Assembly (NCBI RefSeq): GCF_028583425.1 | Contig: NC_072800.1 | Coordinates: 92,783,001-92,847,000, forward strand | Length of the DNA: 64,000 nt | Reading direction: 5' to 3' | Origin: Eublepharis macularius | Taxonomy: Eukaryota; Chordata; Lepidosauria; Squamata; Eublepharidae | In this document: piece after piece, positions 32,086 through 42,217 of the stretch | Layout: every line of letters starts with the position of its first letter | Position numbering within the stretch: the first letter of the stretch is position 1 | Notes under the pieces: generated by a model | What the model was told of the DNA's origin: nothing | Database searches by the model: none | The model's input: the letters and a program-made list of their open reading frames with translations, nothing else | Position numbers and translations under genes: made by a program

Positions 32086-32664
32086 CATTTCGCTGGTTTC
32101 TGTCGTCAGAGTCCCTAATGGGAGAAAAAAGCTGATACCTTGTTGGCACCTTGGAATATTGCATACATGTCTGTGAGCCCCTGCACATTGTGGGTCTGTG
32201 TGTGTGCGCACCGAACTGGCAACCGAGTTTCAGAAGAGGAGGGTGGAATTTGCCTGTTTTCTAATCATGGTCCCAAGAATGTGACTCATCTTTACAGGAG
32301 TTCCTTTTAAGGGCAAAGCTAAAGGTCAGCACTTGGTTTGCTAAAGCTAAAGGTCAGCACTGGTTCCCTTCCCTGGGAGAGTCCAGCCCCAGACCGTATT
32401 CTACATAGGCCGGCCCTGGGTTGTGTTTTCTCATCACTTTAGATGGGGTGGGATGTTGGGAATCAGCTTTTGTGTCGTTAGACAGCAAGCGGTTTGCGGA
32501 GTAAGACAGGTCCCTGCCCCTAGGAACTTGCAGTATAATTGCGCGTGGAGGAAGCCGCAAGGGTAAGAATAGGCATAAATGGATAAAGTCAGGCTTTATT
32601 TGTGGGGGGATGTGGAAAGGGGGGGGAGTAAGCCAGAAGTGATGTGTGGCACCCCGGCAACAAT

Positions 32665-33075
32665 TTTATTTTATTTTTATGTCATTTATGGTCCGCCTTT
32701 CTCACTAGGACTCAAGGCGGATTACGCAGTGTGAGATTAGTACAATCAGTATCAAGGACATTTCCAAATAGTGTCAAGGACGTTTCCATAAACAATAAAT
32801 AGGGTAAATAAATACAAGTTTGCAAAGATATAACATTAGCAGGAATCCAATACAAAGTTGAAGAATTGCTGAAACAGAACATAAGCAATTCTAGGACTGA
32901 CATTAGACAACATGAAGCACAGGTAGTTCATAGGAGCACATATTTAAAGCAGCTGATAGGCAACATAGTGGTAAGTCTGTGGTCCCTAGCAAAGCATCTG
33001 AGACCCCCTCCCCACAATACAGCCCTCCTATCTGAGTAAAAAGCCTTTTTGAATAAGTTGGTTTTGCCTAAGTAT
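32665..33075 (-). mobile_element. L2/CR1 LINE 3' region
   Basis: GTCATTTATGGTCCGCCTTTCTCAC through AAAAAGCCTTTTTGAATAAG; same order as 31390 and 42428 with a small internal repeat (AAGGACATTTCCA / AAGGACGTTTCCA). Confidence 0.88.
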
Positions 33076-33344
33076 AAGCAGCATTGGGGTATTGCTGTGT
33101 TGCGTTTTATGCACAATGGGATCTGGCAAGAAGGGCTGGTTTCTTCTCAGACATGCGGGAATCACCCTGAGGGGAGATCCCTCTTTGGGCAGAAAAGCAG
33201 AATAGAAGTTTTTTAACAACATGAATAAAAACTAAATCATCATCTTTGAGCGAGAACCAGAGATTGTCACCAGGTGACTTTGAATATGGAGTTAAGAGAA
33301 TGGCGGCTTTTCTCATCCAATTGATCCTTGGTTCTTGTTGTTGT

Positions 33345-33415
33345 TATTAACAATTTCATTTATAGCCCACCGTCCTCACTGAGACTCAAGGTGGATTACA
33401 AAGGATAAAAAGTAA
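33345..33415 (-). mobile_element. L2-type tail fragment
   Basis: CATTTATAGCCCACCGTCC, CACTGAGACTCAAGGTGG. Confidence 0.7.
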
Positions 33416-33552
33416 GGTTGGCGTCTAGTTGCACCATAAAGACCAACAAGATTTCCAGGATGTTTTTCGAGAATCCTCTTTGTCTCTTGAAAGTTTATCC
33501 TCCAATTTTACTCTTCTTCTGCAAACCAACAGGGCTACTCACCTGAAGGTAC
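33416..33552 (+). repeat. Foldback-B element
   Basis: TTGGCGTCTAGTTGCACCAT arm, CCTCTTTGTCTCTTGAAAG apex, TCTGCAAACCAACAGGGCTACTCACCTG long end at right. Confidence 0.7.
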
Positions 33553-33697
33553 GAACAGCAATTCAGTCCGTCAGCAAAGGCTTCCAATAAACAACGCAGT
33601 TGGACGAGGATTACTGAAACTGAAAAGGCAATGCAAAGAAAAACAAACAAACCTAAGGCATGACATACGATGATAAAAAAAAGAAAGGTGGGCAGCT

Positions 33698-33845
33698 TAG
33701 GTGGGCAGCTGTGTTGGTCTGCAGAAGAACGAGCAGGATTTGGGCACCTTAGAGACCAACAAGATTTTCAGAGTGTAAGCTTTCGAGAGTCAGAGTTCCC
33801 TTCTTCAGCTTCGAAAGGGAGTTACGTTTTGCATATAGTTTGCAA
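33698..33845 (-). repeat. Foldback-B fragment
   Basis: AGGTGGGCAGCTGTGTTGG to GTCAGAGTTCCCTTCTTCAGC; one arm plus the apex. Confidence 0.75.
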
Positions 33846-33875
33846 AAGAGATCCCAATAAACAGGTGCTCTGGAG

Positions 33876-33888
<13 letters not shown>

Positions 33889-33938
<50 letters not shown>
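33889..33938 (+). repeat. (CT)n microsatellite
   Basis: About 25 uninterrupted CT units. Confidence 0.97.
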
Positions 33939-33943
<5 letters not shown>

Positions 33944-33949
33944 TTTTAT

Positions 33950-34858
33950 CCCACCATTCCCCCAAGGAACTGAGGATGGAGCATGTGGTTTTCCCTTCCT
34001 CATTTTAGTCTCCCGACAATGCTATGAGGTAGGTTTGGTTGGGAGTGAGTGCCTGGTTCAGGGACGCCCAGCGAGCTTCGTGGTCAAATGAGGATTTGAA
34101 CAAAGATTTTCCAGATGCTTTTCTAACACACTAATTGCTACAACGTGCTGGCTTTGAGAACCGACCTGTGCTTCCTCCCTTTGTGTTCCCTAGTGTGGGG
34201 GGTGTTGGTTGCTAGACATGCAAATAGGCCTAAGGGGTGGGGATTGATGTAGGGTTTGCTATTGTCAGAGGCTCTGATGTATGCCTTCGGCAATGCTATT
34301 TTGAGGGTGGGGTGGAGCTCTTCCAGGTAAAAGCTTGCAGGCTTCCCAGATAATGTCCTTACCTTCCTTTCCCTCTCAGGGACTATTAATGAGCCCTTTC
34401 CCATCTTTGGATCATCATTTTGCGCTCTCTGTGTTTACCCAAGAATGAGTTACACGCAGGTTAAAGACAATGAGACGTCTGTGAGACAGAAGAGCTCACC
34501 TTTGAGATTTCTTGTGGTTGTCTGGCATCTTGTTTAAACTGGGCTGTTTCCTATATGAAGCAGAGATGTGGCATTTCAAATCCCAGCTATGCTTGTTGCA
34601 AAGAACTAGCAAAATCCCAAGTGCCTGGTTACCCAGGCTCCAAGTGATCAGGAAAAAAAATTCTAGTCTGTTTAAAGATTGCTGGGAAGTTAAAACTCAA
34701 GAGAATTTAGGTCTATAGCAAGGCCAAAGGCAGGCACTTCCCTCACCCCTCTACTGAATCAGTGTGAACTTGGCATCCACAAATGCTGTGCTAGAATGCA
34801 CTGTTATTTTGTGAGAAACATATACTCAGAGGCTCCCATGCCAAAGAGGCTGTCTGAG
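33950..34858. other. Unique intronic DNA
   Basis: Possible SINE remnants near 34010-34140 (GGTAGGTTTGGTTGGGAG, GGATTTGAAC); otherwise nothing recognised. Confidence 0.4.
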
Positions 34859-35064
34859 AGCCAAGCTACAAGTGACGCCTGACACAGGTTGGACACTTGT
34901 CAGCTTACCTCAAGTTTTGATGGGAAATGTGGGCGTCCTGGTTTTACAGCTTGGCTGTCCATTACAGCTGCAAGACCAGGATGCCTACATTTCCCATCAA
35001 GACCAGGATGCCTACATTTCCCACAAGTGTCCAACCTGTGTCAGGCTCCACTTGTAGCTTGGCT
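34859..35064. repeat. Palindrome-C, complete hairpin
   Basis: AGCCAAGCTACAAGTGACG at left and CACTTGTAGCTTGGCT at right are inverted; both arms contain CAGGTTGGACACTTGT / ACAAGTGTCCAACCTG and the CATTTCCCATCA motif, duplicated on the right arm (34991-35023). CTGAG lies directly on both sides (34854-34858, 35065-35069). Confidence 0.88.
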
Positions 35065-35563
35065 CTGAGACTCTGCATGGGTTCTGCTGGGTGGGAGGGG
35101 GGCGTGGAAATTTTGCAGCGTCATTTTATCAGATGTGATTGCTTCATTCAACCCTTCATGGTGTAGCAGAATCAGCTGCACTGGGACAGTGCTGCCTATT
35201 GCATTGTTTCGTTCGAAAGAGGCACGCCCACCGCAGCTGGGAAATCCTGATCAGAACAGTGACTCATGCAGAGACATCTGGAATGAATGCATTCTTCTGC
35301 AACCAGAAAGTGAACCTTTTTGGGGTGTACAAGTGAAAGGTTCCTCTAGATTTAATTCTGAACAAAAATATGCCCCTGCTTACTGGCATCGGTGTTGAAA
35401 GTTGAAGGGAGTTCTGAGTTGCTAGTGTAGATTGGCAGATTATTCATCCAGGCCCAGAGGCCGAGACCATGCAGTTTACCTAGAGAGGAGAAGCCCTGGA
35501 AAAAGTAGGAGAGGAGACACTCTTTCTGCTTGCCTTCTTTTGGTGACATTTAATACTAAGATA

Positions 35564-36011
35564 CAGGGGTCATTTTGTAGAAAAAGAGCTGGAGGAACTC
35601 ATTCGCATAACTCATTAGCATAACTCATTAGCATATGCCACACCCCTTGCCATCACCGGAAGTGTGTCATTAGCATCACTGATTTGCATGTGCCACACCC
35701 CCTGACATCACCTATCCTGGCTGTTTTGGACCCGATCCTAGCCACTCAGGGCCAAAATTGGGCCCAAAATGGCAAAAAGTGGCTGAAAATGGCCAAAAAG
35801 GGGCCCAAAATGGTCAGGATCGGGCCACTGCTGAGTGGGAGAGTGATCCACCACCCATCAGAGGCCCGATCTGGGCCGTTTCGGCCCCAATCCAGGCCGA
35901 AACGGGCCCAAAATGGCTGAGAGTCAGGTGGGCGGGGCCACCTGTCATGTGACCTCTTTGGGGAACTGCCGGAACTGCGTTCTTGCGCGGTCCCCCTCGA
36001 AATGAGCCCTG
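35564..36011 (-). mobile_element. hAT-D non-autonomous transposon (448 bp)
   Basis: Ends CAGGGGTCATTTTG and CGAAATGAGCCCTG. Target duplication CTAAGATA / CTAAGACA (35556-35563, 36012-36019; 7 of 8). Opposite orientation to the copy at 24708. Confidence 0.94.
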
Positions 36012-36014
36012 CTA

Positions 36015-36424
36015 AGACACACATGCTAAGGTACCACAGGGTGTTGTGATTTGCAGCTCTTTCTGGTATTCACAATTTTGCTGGTACAAGACTAAGGAAG
36101 GCATCTATATTTTTAAATGTAGTGCAATTTAACAAAAATTATACTAAGATTTTATATGCTGACTACGGTATAAATGTTGTGTTTTATGATACAGCAGTGA
36201 AATAAGCTGAGGGTTGATTTTTGAAAGTCTGGTACACATTTCAGTTCCCCCTCCCCAAAAATAAAATTTTGTGGGGTGGGACCCCATGTTTCCCCCATTG
36301 CTTCACTATTTGCAGAAATCTGACAAGTGTTGAGAGTCTGTGACCGACCTGCAGTATGAATCCCAGTCCACCCAGCAAACCTGGCAAGGGTGTGAACTCG
36401 AAAGGTAGTGTTCCAGTTGACGCA
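36015..36424. other. Unique intronic DNA
   Basis: Nothing recognised. Confidence 0.4.
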
Positions 36425-36439
36425 GAGTGCATGCCTCTG

Positions 36440-36690
36440 TTTGGTGTAGTGGTTAAGAGCGGCAGGACTCTAATCTGGAGAGCCGGGTTTGATTCCCCAC
36501 TCCTCCGCTTGAAGCCAGCCGGGTGGCCTTGGGTCAGTCACAGCTCTCTCAGAGCTCTCTCAGCCCCACCCACCTCACAGGGTGTTTTGTCGCGGGGATA
36601 ATAATAACATGCTTTGTAAACCACTCTGAGTGGCTGTTAAGTCATCCTGAAGGGCGGTATATAAATCAAATGTTGTTATTATTCTATGGC
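36440..36690 (+). repeat. MIR-like tRNA SINE, full
   Basis: TTGGTGTAGTGGTTAAGAGC and GGGTTTGATTCCCC (A and B boxes), GGTCAGTCACAGCTC core, CCACTCTGAGTGGC and GGGCGGTATATAAATC end, GTT/ATT tail. Confidence 0.9.
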
Positions 36691-37177
36691 CAAACTTCCG
36701 CTGAAGCCCTAGTATTAGGGTTTATCCAGCAGGGTGGATTCCCCAATTTTTTTCCTCTCCACAACACCCCTGCCACCTTTTGCGGTGTGGGGGGGGGTCC
36801 CCCTTCTAGGTTCATTTGTCGGCTACAACAAGGCCTTTGTGTTCGTTCTGTGAAAACAGCCACCGGCTGGCGGAAAATTCCTCCCTTTTTGTTTGTTGCG
36901 GCCAGGAGGAAGTTGCCGTGGCTCTTGGCATACTAATAAAGCTAATTGAGGAAAATAAACGAGATCTGATTTGCTCGAACCGAGCATCTGCAAGAAAAAC
37001 AGGCTGTTGTCTTGTGGGGCTGTCCTGACCTCCTGCTTCCTCTTTCTATAGATTTTCACAGATGAGCAGGTCAAGAAGCTGTAAAAACCAAGTATTTCCT
37101 AGCAGAGGGACAGCCTTTCTGCCTATTAACCAGATCTCTTCCTTTGCTTATTTAGCAAGGCTTCCTGAAATGTCCTG
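36691..37177. other. Unique intronic DNA
   Basis: Contains a polypyrimidine tract and acceptor-like TTTCTATAG at 37044-37052, but no conserved exon follows (see rejected). Confidence 0.4.
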
Positions 37178-37430
37178 TCCATTGTATTGTCGAAGGCTTT
37201 CACAGCCGGAAAACGACGGTTCTTGTGGATTTTCCGGGCTGTATTGCCGTGGTCTTGGCATTGTAGTTCCTGACGTTTCGCCAGCAGCTGTGGCTGGCAT
37301 CTTCAGAGGTGTAGCACCAAAAGACAGAGATCTCTCAGTGTCACAGTGTGGAAAAGGTGTTGGCAGGTCATTTATATCTACTCCTGTCCATTGCTGATGC
37401 GCGGTGGACTGGTTGTAGATATCCACACTG
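37178..37430 (-). mobile_element. Penelope-like element fragment (tentative)
   Basis: GTCGAAGGCTTTCACAGCCGG, TTTTCCGGGCTGTATTGCCG, CCTGACGTTTCGCC and GGCTGGCATCTTCAGAGG are the block order I associate with terminal repeats of sauropsid Penelope-like retroelements, and the minus strand carries a hammerhead core, as those elements do. No reverse transcriptase seen. Confidence 0.6.
37269..37309 (-). ncRNA. Hammerhead ribozyme core (Penelope type)
   Basis: Reading the minus strand: CTGAAGA (37306-37300) fits the CUGANGA box; GCCAGC (37298-37293) pairs perfectly with GCTGGC (37285-37280) as stem II; GAAAC (37279-37275) gives the GAAA box; GTC (37274-37272) is the cleavage triplet, with C-G and A-U as a minimal stem III. 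CCT (37309-37307) pairs with AGG (37271-37269) as a short stem I. Such minimal stems are known in Penelope-like elements, where dimers are thought to be active. Activity is not shown. Confidence 0.65.
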
Positions 37431-37460
37431 AAACATGGAAAAAACTCTGCCTTGTCAGAG

Positions 37461-37812
37461 GAGTAAGATTTGGGTCCAGTAGCACCTTAAAGACCATCTA
37501 GACTCTCTGGAAAAGTCAATAATGCTAGGAAAAGTGGAAGGCAGTAGGAAAAGAGGAAGACCTAAAACGAGATGGCTGGACTCAATAAAAGAAGCCACAT
37601 CCTCCAGTTTGCAGGATCTGAGCAAGTCTGTTAGTGACAGGACATTTTGGAGGTCTTTCATTCAAAGGGTTGCCATAGGCTCGGAGGCAGCTTGACGGCA
37701 CATCACACACAACACAGACTCTCACAACTCATGCCCTGAAAATCTTGTTGGCCTTTATGGTGCTACTGGACTTGAATCTTGCTCTTCTACTACAGACCAA
37801 CATGGGTAGCCT
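37461..37812 (+). repeat. Foldback-B element split by Bov-B
   Basis: Left arm GTAAGATTTGGGTCCAGTAGC to CATCTAGACTC; right arm resumes at GACTCTCACAACTCATGCCC and ends CTACTACAGACCAACATGGG. A Bov-B fragment occupies the apex. Confidence 0.85.
37508..37715 (+). mobile_element. Bov-B LINE 3' end, nested (208 bp)
   Basis: CCTAAAACGAGATGGCTGG, TTTGCAGGATCTGAGCAAGTC and GGCAGCTTGACGGCACATC match the copy at 13115. AGACTCTC is duplicated on both sides (37500-37507, 37716-37723). Strongly 5' truncated. Confidence 0.92.
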
Positions 37813-37942
37813 TTATATATCCACCTCCATGGCGGCTCAATAAAGGTGTTGCTTGAGGTTGCCACTCCTGCAGCCACCATCTGCCATCACTGGCTTCCAC
37901 TGTCTCCTCCCAGGAATGAAGGCAACTGATGTTCCTTTTTTT

Positions 37943-38120
37943 CTTTTAGGTGGGTAGCTATGTTGGTCTGTAGTGGAACAGTAAGATTTGAGTCCAGTGG
38001 CACCTTAGAGACCAACAAGATTTTCAGCGTGTCTGAAGAAGGGAGCTCTGACTCTTATGCTCTGAAAATCCGGTTGGTCTCTAAGGTGCCACTGGACACA
38101 CATCCTGCTGTCCTTCCTTT
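37943..38120 (-). repeat. Foldback-B element
   Basis: TTAGGTGGGTAGCTATGTTGG long end, arm with GGCACCTTAGAGACCAACAAG, apex near 38035, return arm to GTGCCACTGGACAC. Confidence 0.85.
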
Positions 38121-38544
38121 CTTGTTTCCCAGATGTTTTTAAAGGTAGTTCAGCAAGCTGTGCATTCCCTAAGAGGCTTGGGAGAGTTTGCAAAGCCACT
38201 GGGTGGATGCCTTTTGTCCCACCATCATTCAAGATAGGTGGGAAATGAGGAGAGAAGGAGCATCATCTCTGTGGGTGGGTGGGGCTCTTGCACCCCCCCC
38301 CCCCCCGTCCAACTATGAGGCCCCACCCTGCTTTGCTTCATGGTAGAGTCATGTCTGTCTCCTCTGCACCACATCAGAATTCCTGAGTGATACCAGCGCC
38401 TGCCAAACCTCGGCATTCTCTGCCCAGCTGCAATTGGCCAGATGCATTTGAGAAGCTCTCACAAATAGGATATGGGGTGGGTGGCTGTCCTGTGTTCTCT
38501 CCCCATCGGCTAGTGTTCAGAGGTAGACTTCCTTTATTATTATA

Positions 38545-38650
38545 AAGGAATATAGCACCATTAGATCCCAAGGGGTGTCCACTTAACATAGAAATAAGCA
38601 AGCAAAATATTATCAGTTGAGACCCTAGTTCAGCCCTCTAATAATTCTAT
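38545..38650 (+). repeat. Unclassified repeat L, copy 1
   Basis: AAGGGGTGTCCACTTAACA, AGAAATAAGCAAGCAAA and GAGACCCTAGTTCAGCCCTC recur at 41165-41245 in the same orientation. Confidence 0.6.
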
Positions 38651-38730
38651 ACAAAACTATATTGTTATACCCCGCCTTTCCACATAGGTCAAGGCACCTT
38701 AATTTGGAACTTAGAGCTGCTAAAAGCACT

Positions 38731-38978
38731 AAAAGCTTTCGAGAACCACAGCTCTCTTTGTCAGGTGCATCGTCAGCTTTAGAGAACCACAGCTCTCTTC
38801 GTCAGGTGCATCGTCAGCTTTAGAGAACCACAGCTCTCCTTGTCAGATGCATCTGATGGAGAGAGCTGTGGTTCTCGAAAGCTGACGATGCACCTGACGA
38901 AGAGAGATGTGGTTCTCGAAAGCCTACGCTACAATGGTTAGTCTTAAAGAGGCTACTGGACTCTTTACTACTTGGTTG
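38731..38978 (+). repeat. Foldback-A element with 41-bp arrays on both arms
   Basis: Left-arm units start with AGCTTT at 38734, 38775 and 38816 (41 bp apart); right-arm units (GAGAGCTGTGGTTCTCGAAAG, GAGAGATGTGGTTCTCGAAAG) repeat with the same period before TGGTTAGTCTTAAAG. The outer parts of the left arm are missing. Confidence 0.9.
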
Positions 38979-39045
38979 TTCTTAACATTCTAAGTACAAT
39001 ATTCATGCTTAGTCTCCTTCTGGTTTGTGAGGTTTCACGTATCTA

Positions 39046-39182
39046 GAGATGCAGAGAAGTTAGCCGTGTTAGTCTGTGGTAGCAAAATCAAAAAGAGTCC
39101 AATAGCACCTTTAAGACTAACCAATTTTATTTTAGCATAAGCTTTCGAGAATCAAGTTCTCTTCGTCAGATGCCTGATACAG
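39046..39182 (-). repeat. Foldback-A, left arm only
   Basis: GAGAAGTTAGCCGTGTTAG long end to GTTCTCTTCGTCAGATGCC; ends at the apex. Confidence 0.85.
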
Positions 39183-39184
39183 AG

Positions 39185-39600
39185 AGGCCCTTGAGTTTGT
39201 AGAAGTCCCTGCTTGCTTTGCCGGCGGGCCCTTTGCTCCCTCTGTGATGGACATTTGAACATGAAGTTTGTTGCTAGAGACAGCAAGCCAGAGGCTTAGG
39301 ATGAATCACCAGGGAGGGGGGAAATAAGTGACAGGTAACTCCCCCTCCCCAATCCTCCATTTCAAGATACCGTATGCTCTTCAGCAGGCCAGTTTCTCGC
39401 TCTTTTTTATCCCACTCGCTGCTCTCAGAGGCCAATATTTTCTAGGCTCATCTGACATTTGGGGGATCAGGACTAATTTACGGTGCTTTCCTGCATTACC
39501 TGGGGAACCCAGAGAATAGAAACTTTCGCCGTGTCCATGGATATGCTGGTTTTGTGGCTTTCAAAATTGGCAGAGGCCGCTAACTGTTTTTTAAAGAAAA
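39185..39600. other. Unique intronic DNA
   Basis: Nothing recognised. Confidence 0.4.
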
Positions 39601-39604
39601 CATG

Positions 39605-39775
39605 ATGATAGGCGCTGATGGATTTCTCCTCCATGAATCAGTCTTATCCCCTTTTAGAGCCATCTAACGCAGTGGCCGTCACCCCTTCTTGTGGCAGTGA
39701 GTTCCATAAGCTAGTTGTGCATAACGGAGTGCCTGCCATCTGCCAGTCCCGAACTTCCTGTCAATCAGTTTCTAG
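39605..39775 (-). mobile_element. CR1 LINE fragment
   Basis: GATTTCTCCTCCATGAATCAG, CCCTTTTAGAGCCATCTAACG and GGCAGTGAGTTCCATAAGC match the CR1 block at 3420-3540. Confidence 0.65.
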
Positions 39776-39857
39776 TGGAGAGCCAGTGTCATTGTGGAAG
39801 GCAAGGGCTGGAGTCGGCTCAGCGACAAAGTCGGCGTGATCCTGACAGCCTCAACTG

Positions 39858-40070
39858 AAGGAGAAAAATAAAACGAAAGTCCTGTGGCACCTTCAAGCCT
39901 AACAAAATTTATTTTGCTGTGAGCTTTCACGAATCAGAGCTCATTTCTTCAATGCTTCACAGAAGTTCATATTGAAATAGATACTGTCAGACTTTAAGGT
40001 GTTCTTGGGTTTTTCTTTCTTTTCTTTTTTTTTACTACAGACTAACTCGGCCACCGGACTGGCTGTGGAT
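39858..40070 (+). repeat. Foldback-B-like subfamily
   Basis: AGTCCTGTGGCACCTTCAAG arm, TTTCACGAATCAGAGCTCATTTC apex region, then a return arm interrupted near 39960 and ending CTACAGACTAACTCGGCCACC. Same subfamily as 61295. Confidence 0.7.
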
Positions 40071-40074
40071 GGTC

Positions 40075-40785
40075 ACGGATGGTCTCTTCCTTTAAGGAAT
40101 TATTAACATCTCTGTTTGTTAGCAAGCCAGACTGCCCTTGGTAAAGATTAGCTCTGGGCTTGGTTTGGCCTGTTGGTTTGCTTTGCAGTTCTCTGCATTT
40201 TAACCAGACCTGTGTATGCTCTTAACTCCAAGTTCGTGCCGTGGCAGAGGAGATTATGCATCTGTGTCGGGACTGTACCACTTCACACTGCAGTAGGATG
40301 AGTCACATAAGCGAACGATCTTCCAAGCAAGAGAAGATTCTTCTGCACAGGAGATCAGCATGTCACAGAAGAGGGCTGTGTTTTGTTTCATGCACACGGA
40401 GGACAGGCCAGCCGCTGGTTCACCATCTTGTTGGCCGTGTGCGAATTTAAAGAATAAAAATTTTGCACCAGGATAATGCCATATGCCTTGTGCCAATAAG
40501 AGCATAGTTTTGTGTAGCTGGTTCTAATAAAAACTTCCATACATGTGACCTGGGGACGGAGAAAGAGCCAAGGCTCTCTGAAACCACAACCACCACTGGA
40601 AGTCCTGCTTCTTTCTCCCCTATTTATTAGGTTAATGGAGGGAGGGGCTGCAGGCTGCATTCCTGTCTCTCCCCCCCTTCCTTCTTTGTTCTGGGGAGGA
40701 GGAAGAGCTGGTGAGGACGTGGGCCTGCTGGTTTTCTCTAGAGGAGTTGAGTTCCCCAATTGACAGGCACTTGCAGGCATTGAGG
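40075..40785. other. Unique intronic DNA
   Basis: Nothing recognised. The 190-codon minus-strand frame over 40388-40960 has no familiar motif. Confidence 0.4.
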
Positions 40786-40789
40786 TGAT

Positions 40790-40965
40790 GCGTTCGCTGT
40801 ACCTGTTCCCGTTTCTCAAGGACAATTCACATTCTTCGATATCTGTTCCTGGTGTCAAAGGGGCTTGTATCACACATTCCGCTGTACATGTGTTGACTTT
40901 AACATAAGAATACTCACTATACATACAAAGAACAAATGTGTACCGTGCATAATTATACATGTATT
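40790..40965 (+). repeat. Unclassified repeat M
   Basis: CTTGTATCACACATTCCGC, GTTGACTTTAACATAAG and ATACATACAAAGAACAAATG recur in diverged form at 41381-41430 and 42137-42200. Confidence 0.5.
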
Positions 40966-41159
40966 TTGCCTCCTGGGTTGATCTAAAGGGTTGCCTTTTT
41001 TAAAAAAACGATTTACATTTACGCTGGTTTCCCTTCTGTATTCCTGCCTCCTCCACCCAGTAACTGCTTAGTTGGGTTGTGAAATATTGCAAAGTGTATT
41101 TCTGGTAACCCAACTGCCAGATTCATTGAGAGGTTAAATCCAATAGATCTTTTAAAACT

Positions 41160-41435
41160 GTTGCATCCCCAGAGGGGAATCCACTTAAAACAGAAATAAG
41201 CAGGCAAAGTATGATCAGTTGAGATCCTAGCCCAGCCCTCTAATTGTTGCACCATTCGTTCTGTTCACATGTTAAGGTGAAAATGCATGTACAGCCTGCA
41301 TGTATGCACAGTTGGTAAGAAAGCCAACAGACGTTCATTTTATGAATGAAACTGGGGAACCCCCACCTGGACGAATGTGGTCTTGTATCACACATTTGGC
41401 TGAATGTTTGTTGATTTTAACGTAAGGTTTTCTCA
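41160..41435 (+). repeat. Unclassified repeats L and M, second copies
   Basis: AGAGGGGAATCCACTTAAAAC and GAGATCCTAGCCCAGCCCTC match 38570-38640; CTTGTATCACACATTTGGC and GTTGATTTTAACGTAAGG match 40868-40910. L and M being adjacent here suggests parts of one longer unrecognised element. Confidence 0.5.
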
Positions 41436-41521
41436 ATCATGAGAGGGAGGGCAGAAAGAGTTACACCAGTGCTTAGTTAGCTTCTTATATTCCCAAGGTG
41501 AGGCCAATTGCAATCTTGAGG

Positions 41522-41743
41522 TAGGGTTGCCAGCCTCCAGGTGGTGGCTGGAGATCTCCCGGAATTACAACTGATCTCCAGGCCACAGAGAGCAGTTCAC
41601 CTGGAGAAAATGGCTGCTTTGGAGGGTAGACTGTATGGAAACCTATCTTGTGGAGGTCCTTCCCCTCCCCAAACCTGCTTTCTCCAGGTTCCGCCCCCCC
41701 CCCCAATCTCCAGGAATTTCCCAACTTGAAGCTGGCAACCCTA
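41522..41743 (+). mobile_element. hAT-E non-autonomous transposon (222 bp)
   Basis: Ends TAGGGTTGCCAGCC and GCTGGCAACCCTA. Target duplication TCTTGAGG / TCTTAAGG (41514-41521, 41744-41751; 7 of 8). Interior has the CTGATCTCCAGGCC and GGAGAAAATGGCTGC blocks of the family. Confidence 0.93.
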
Positions 41744-41764
41744 TCTTAAGGTCAGGTAGCCATT

Positions 41765-41936
41765 TTCCCCAGGCCAGTTTGGCTAGGGATCCTGACTGTG
41801 TTTTGCCATCTTCTGGGCATGGAGCAGGGGGCACTGGGGGTGTGGGGGGGTAGTTGTGAACTTCCTGCGTTGTGCAAGGGGTTGGACTAGATGTCCCTGG
41901 AGGTACCAACTCTACGATCCTGTGATTCTATGCATA
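41765..41936 (+). mobile_element. CR1 LINE 3' end
   Basis: GCCATCTTCTGGGCATGGAGC, GTTGTGAACTTCCTGCG, GGGGTTGGACTAGATGTCCC and terminal GATTCTATG, the canonical CR1 end. Confidence 0.85.
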
Positions 41937-41942
41937 TTATCC

Positions 41943-42075
41943 TTGGGCAGGACCAGTGGCTCAGTGGAGAGCACCTGCTTGGCCGTCTCCAGGTAAATGG
42001 ATCAGGTAGAAGGTCATACGGAAGACCCTTCCCCAGGACCCTGGAGAGTTGCTGCCAGTTTGAGTAGGGGAGGTC
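41943..42075 (+). repeat. tRNA-SINE, partial
   Basis: GACCAGTGGCTCAGTGGAGAGC (A box), CCCCAGGACCCTGGAGAGTTGCTGCC body, CAGTTTGAGTAGG. Confidence 0.75.
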
Positions 42076-42140
42076 ATTGTGAATTTCCTGCATTCACAAT
42101 TGTCCCTGGAGGTCCCTTCCATCCGTATGATTCTAGAATA
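42053..42140 (+). mobile_element. CR1 3' end fragment
   Basis: GTGAATTTCCTGCATTC, GTCCCTGGAGGTCCCTTCC and ATGATTCTAGAAT, joined to the SINE at 41943. Confidence 0.7.
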
Positions 42141-42217
42141 CACATACAAAAAACAAACAAGTATACACCATGCGTGATTGTACATGCATTCACTATAACT
42201 TGTGAACAGGGCTATTG

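Noticed and set aside
37044..37091. Exon-like sequence: polypyrimidine tract, TATAG acceptor, then ten codons (IFTDEQVKKL) and a stop
   Set aside because: Does not match NBEAL2 exon 2 as I know it, has no following donor, and a ten-codon terminal exon would be out of place here. Chance is more likely.
40388..40960. 190-codon minus-strand open frame
   Set aside because: No recognisable domain, low-complexity Pro/Ser stretches, and part lies in repeat M.
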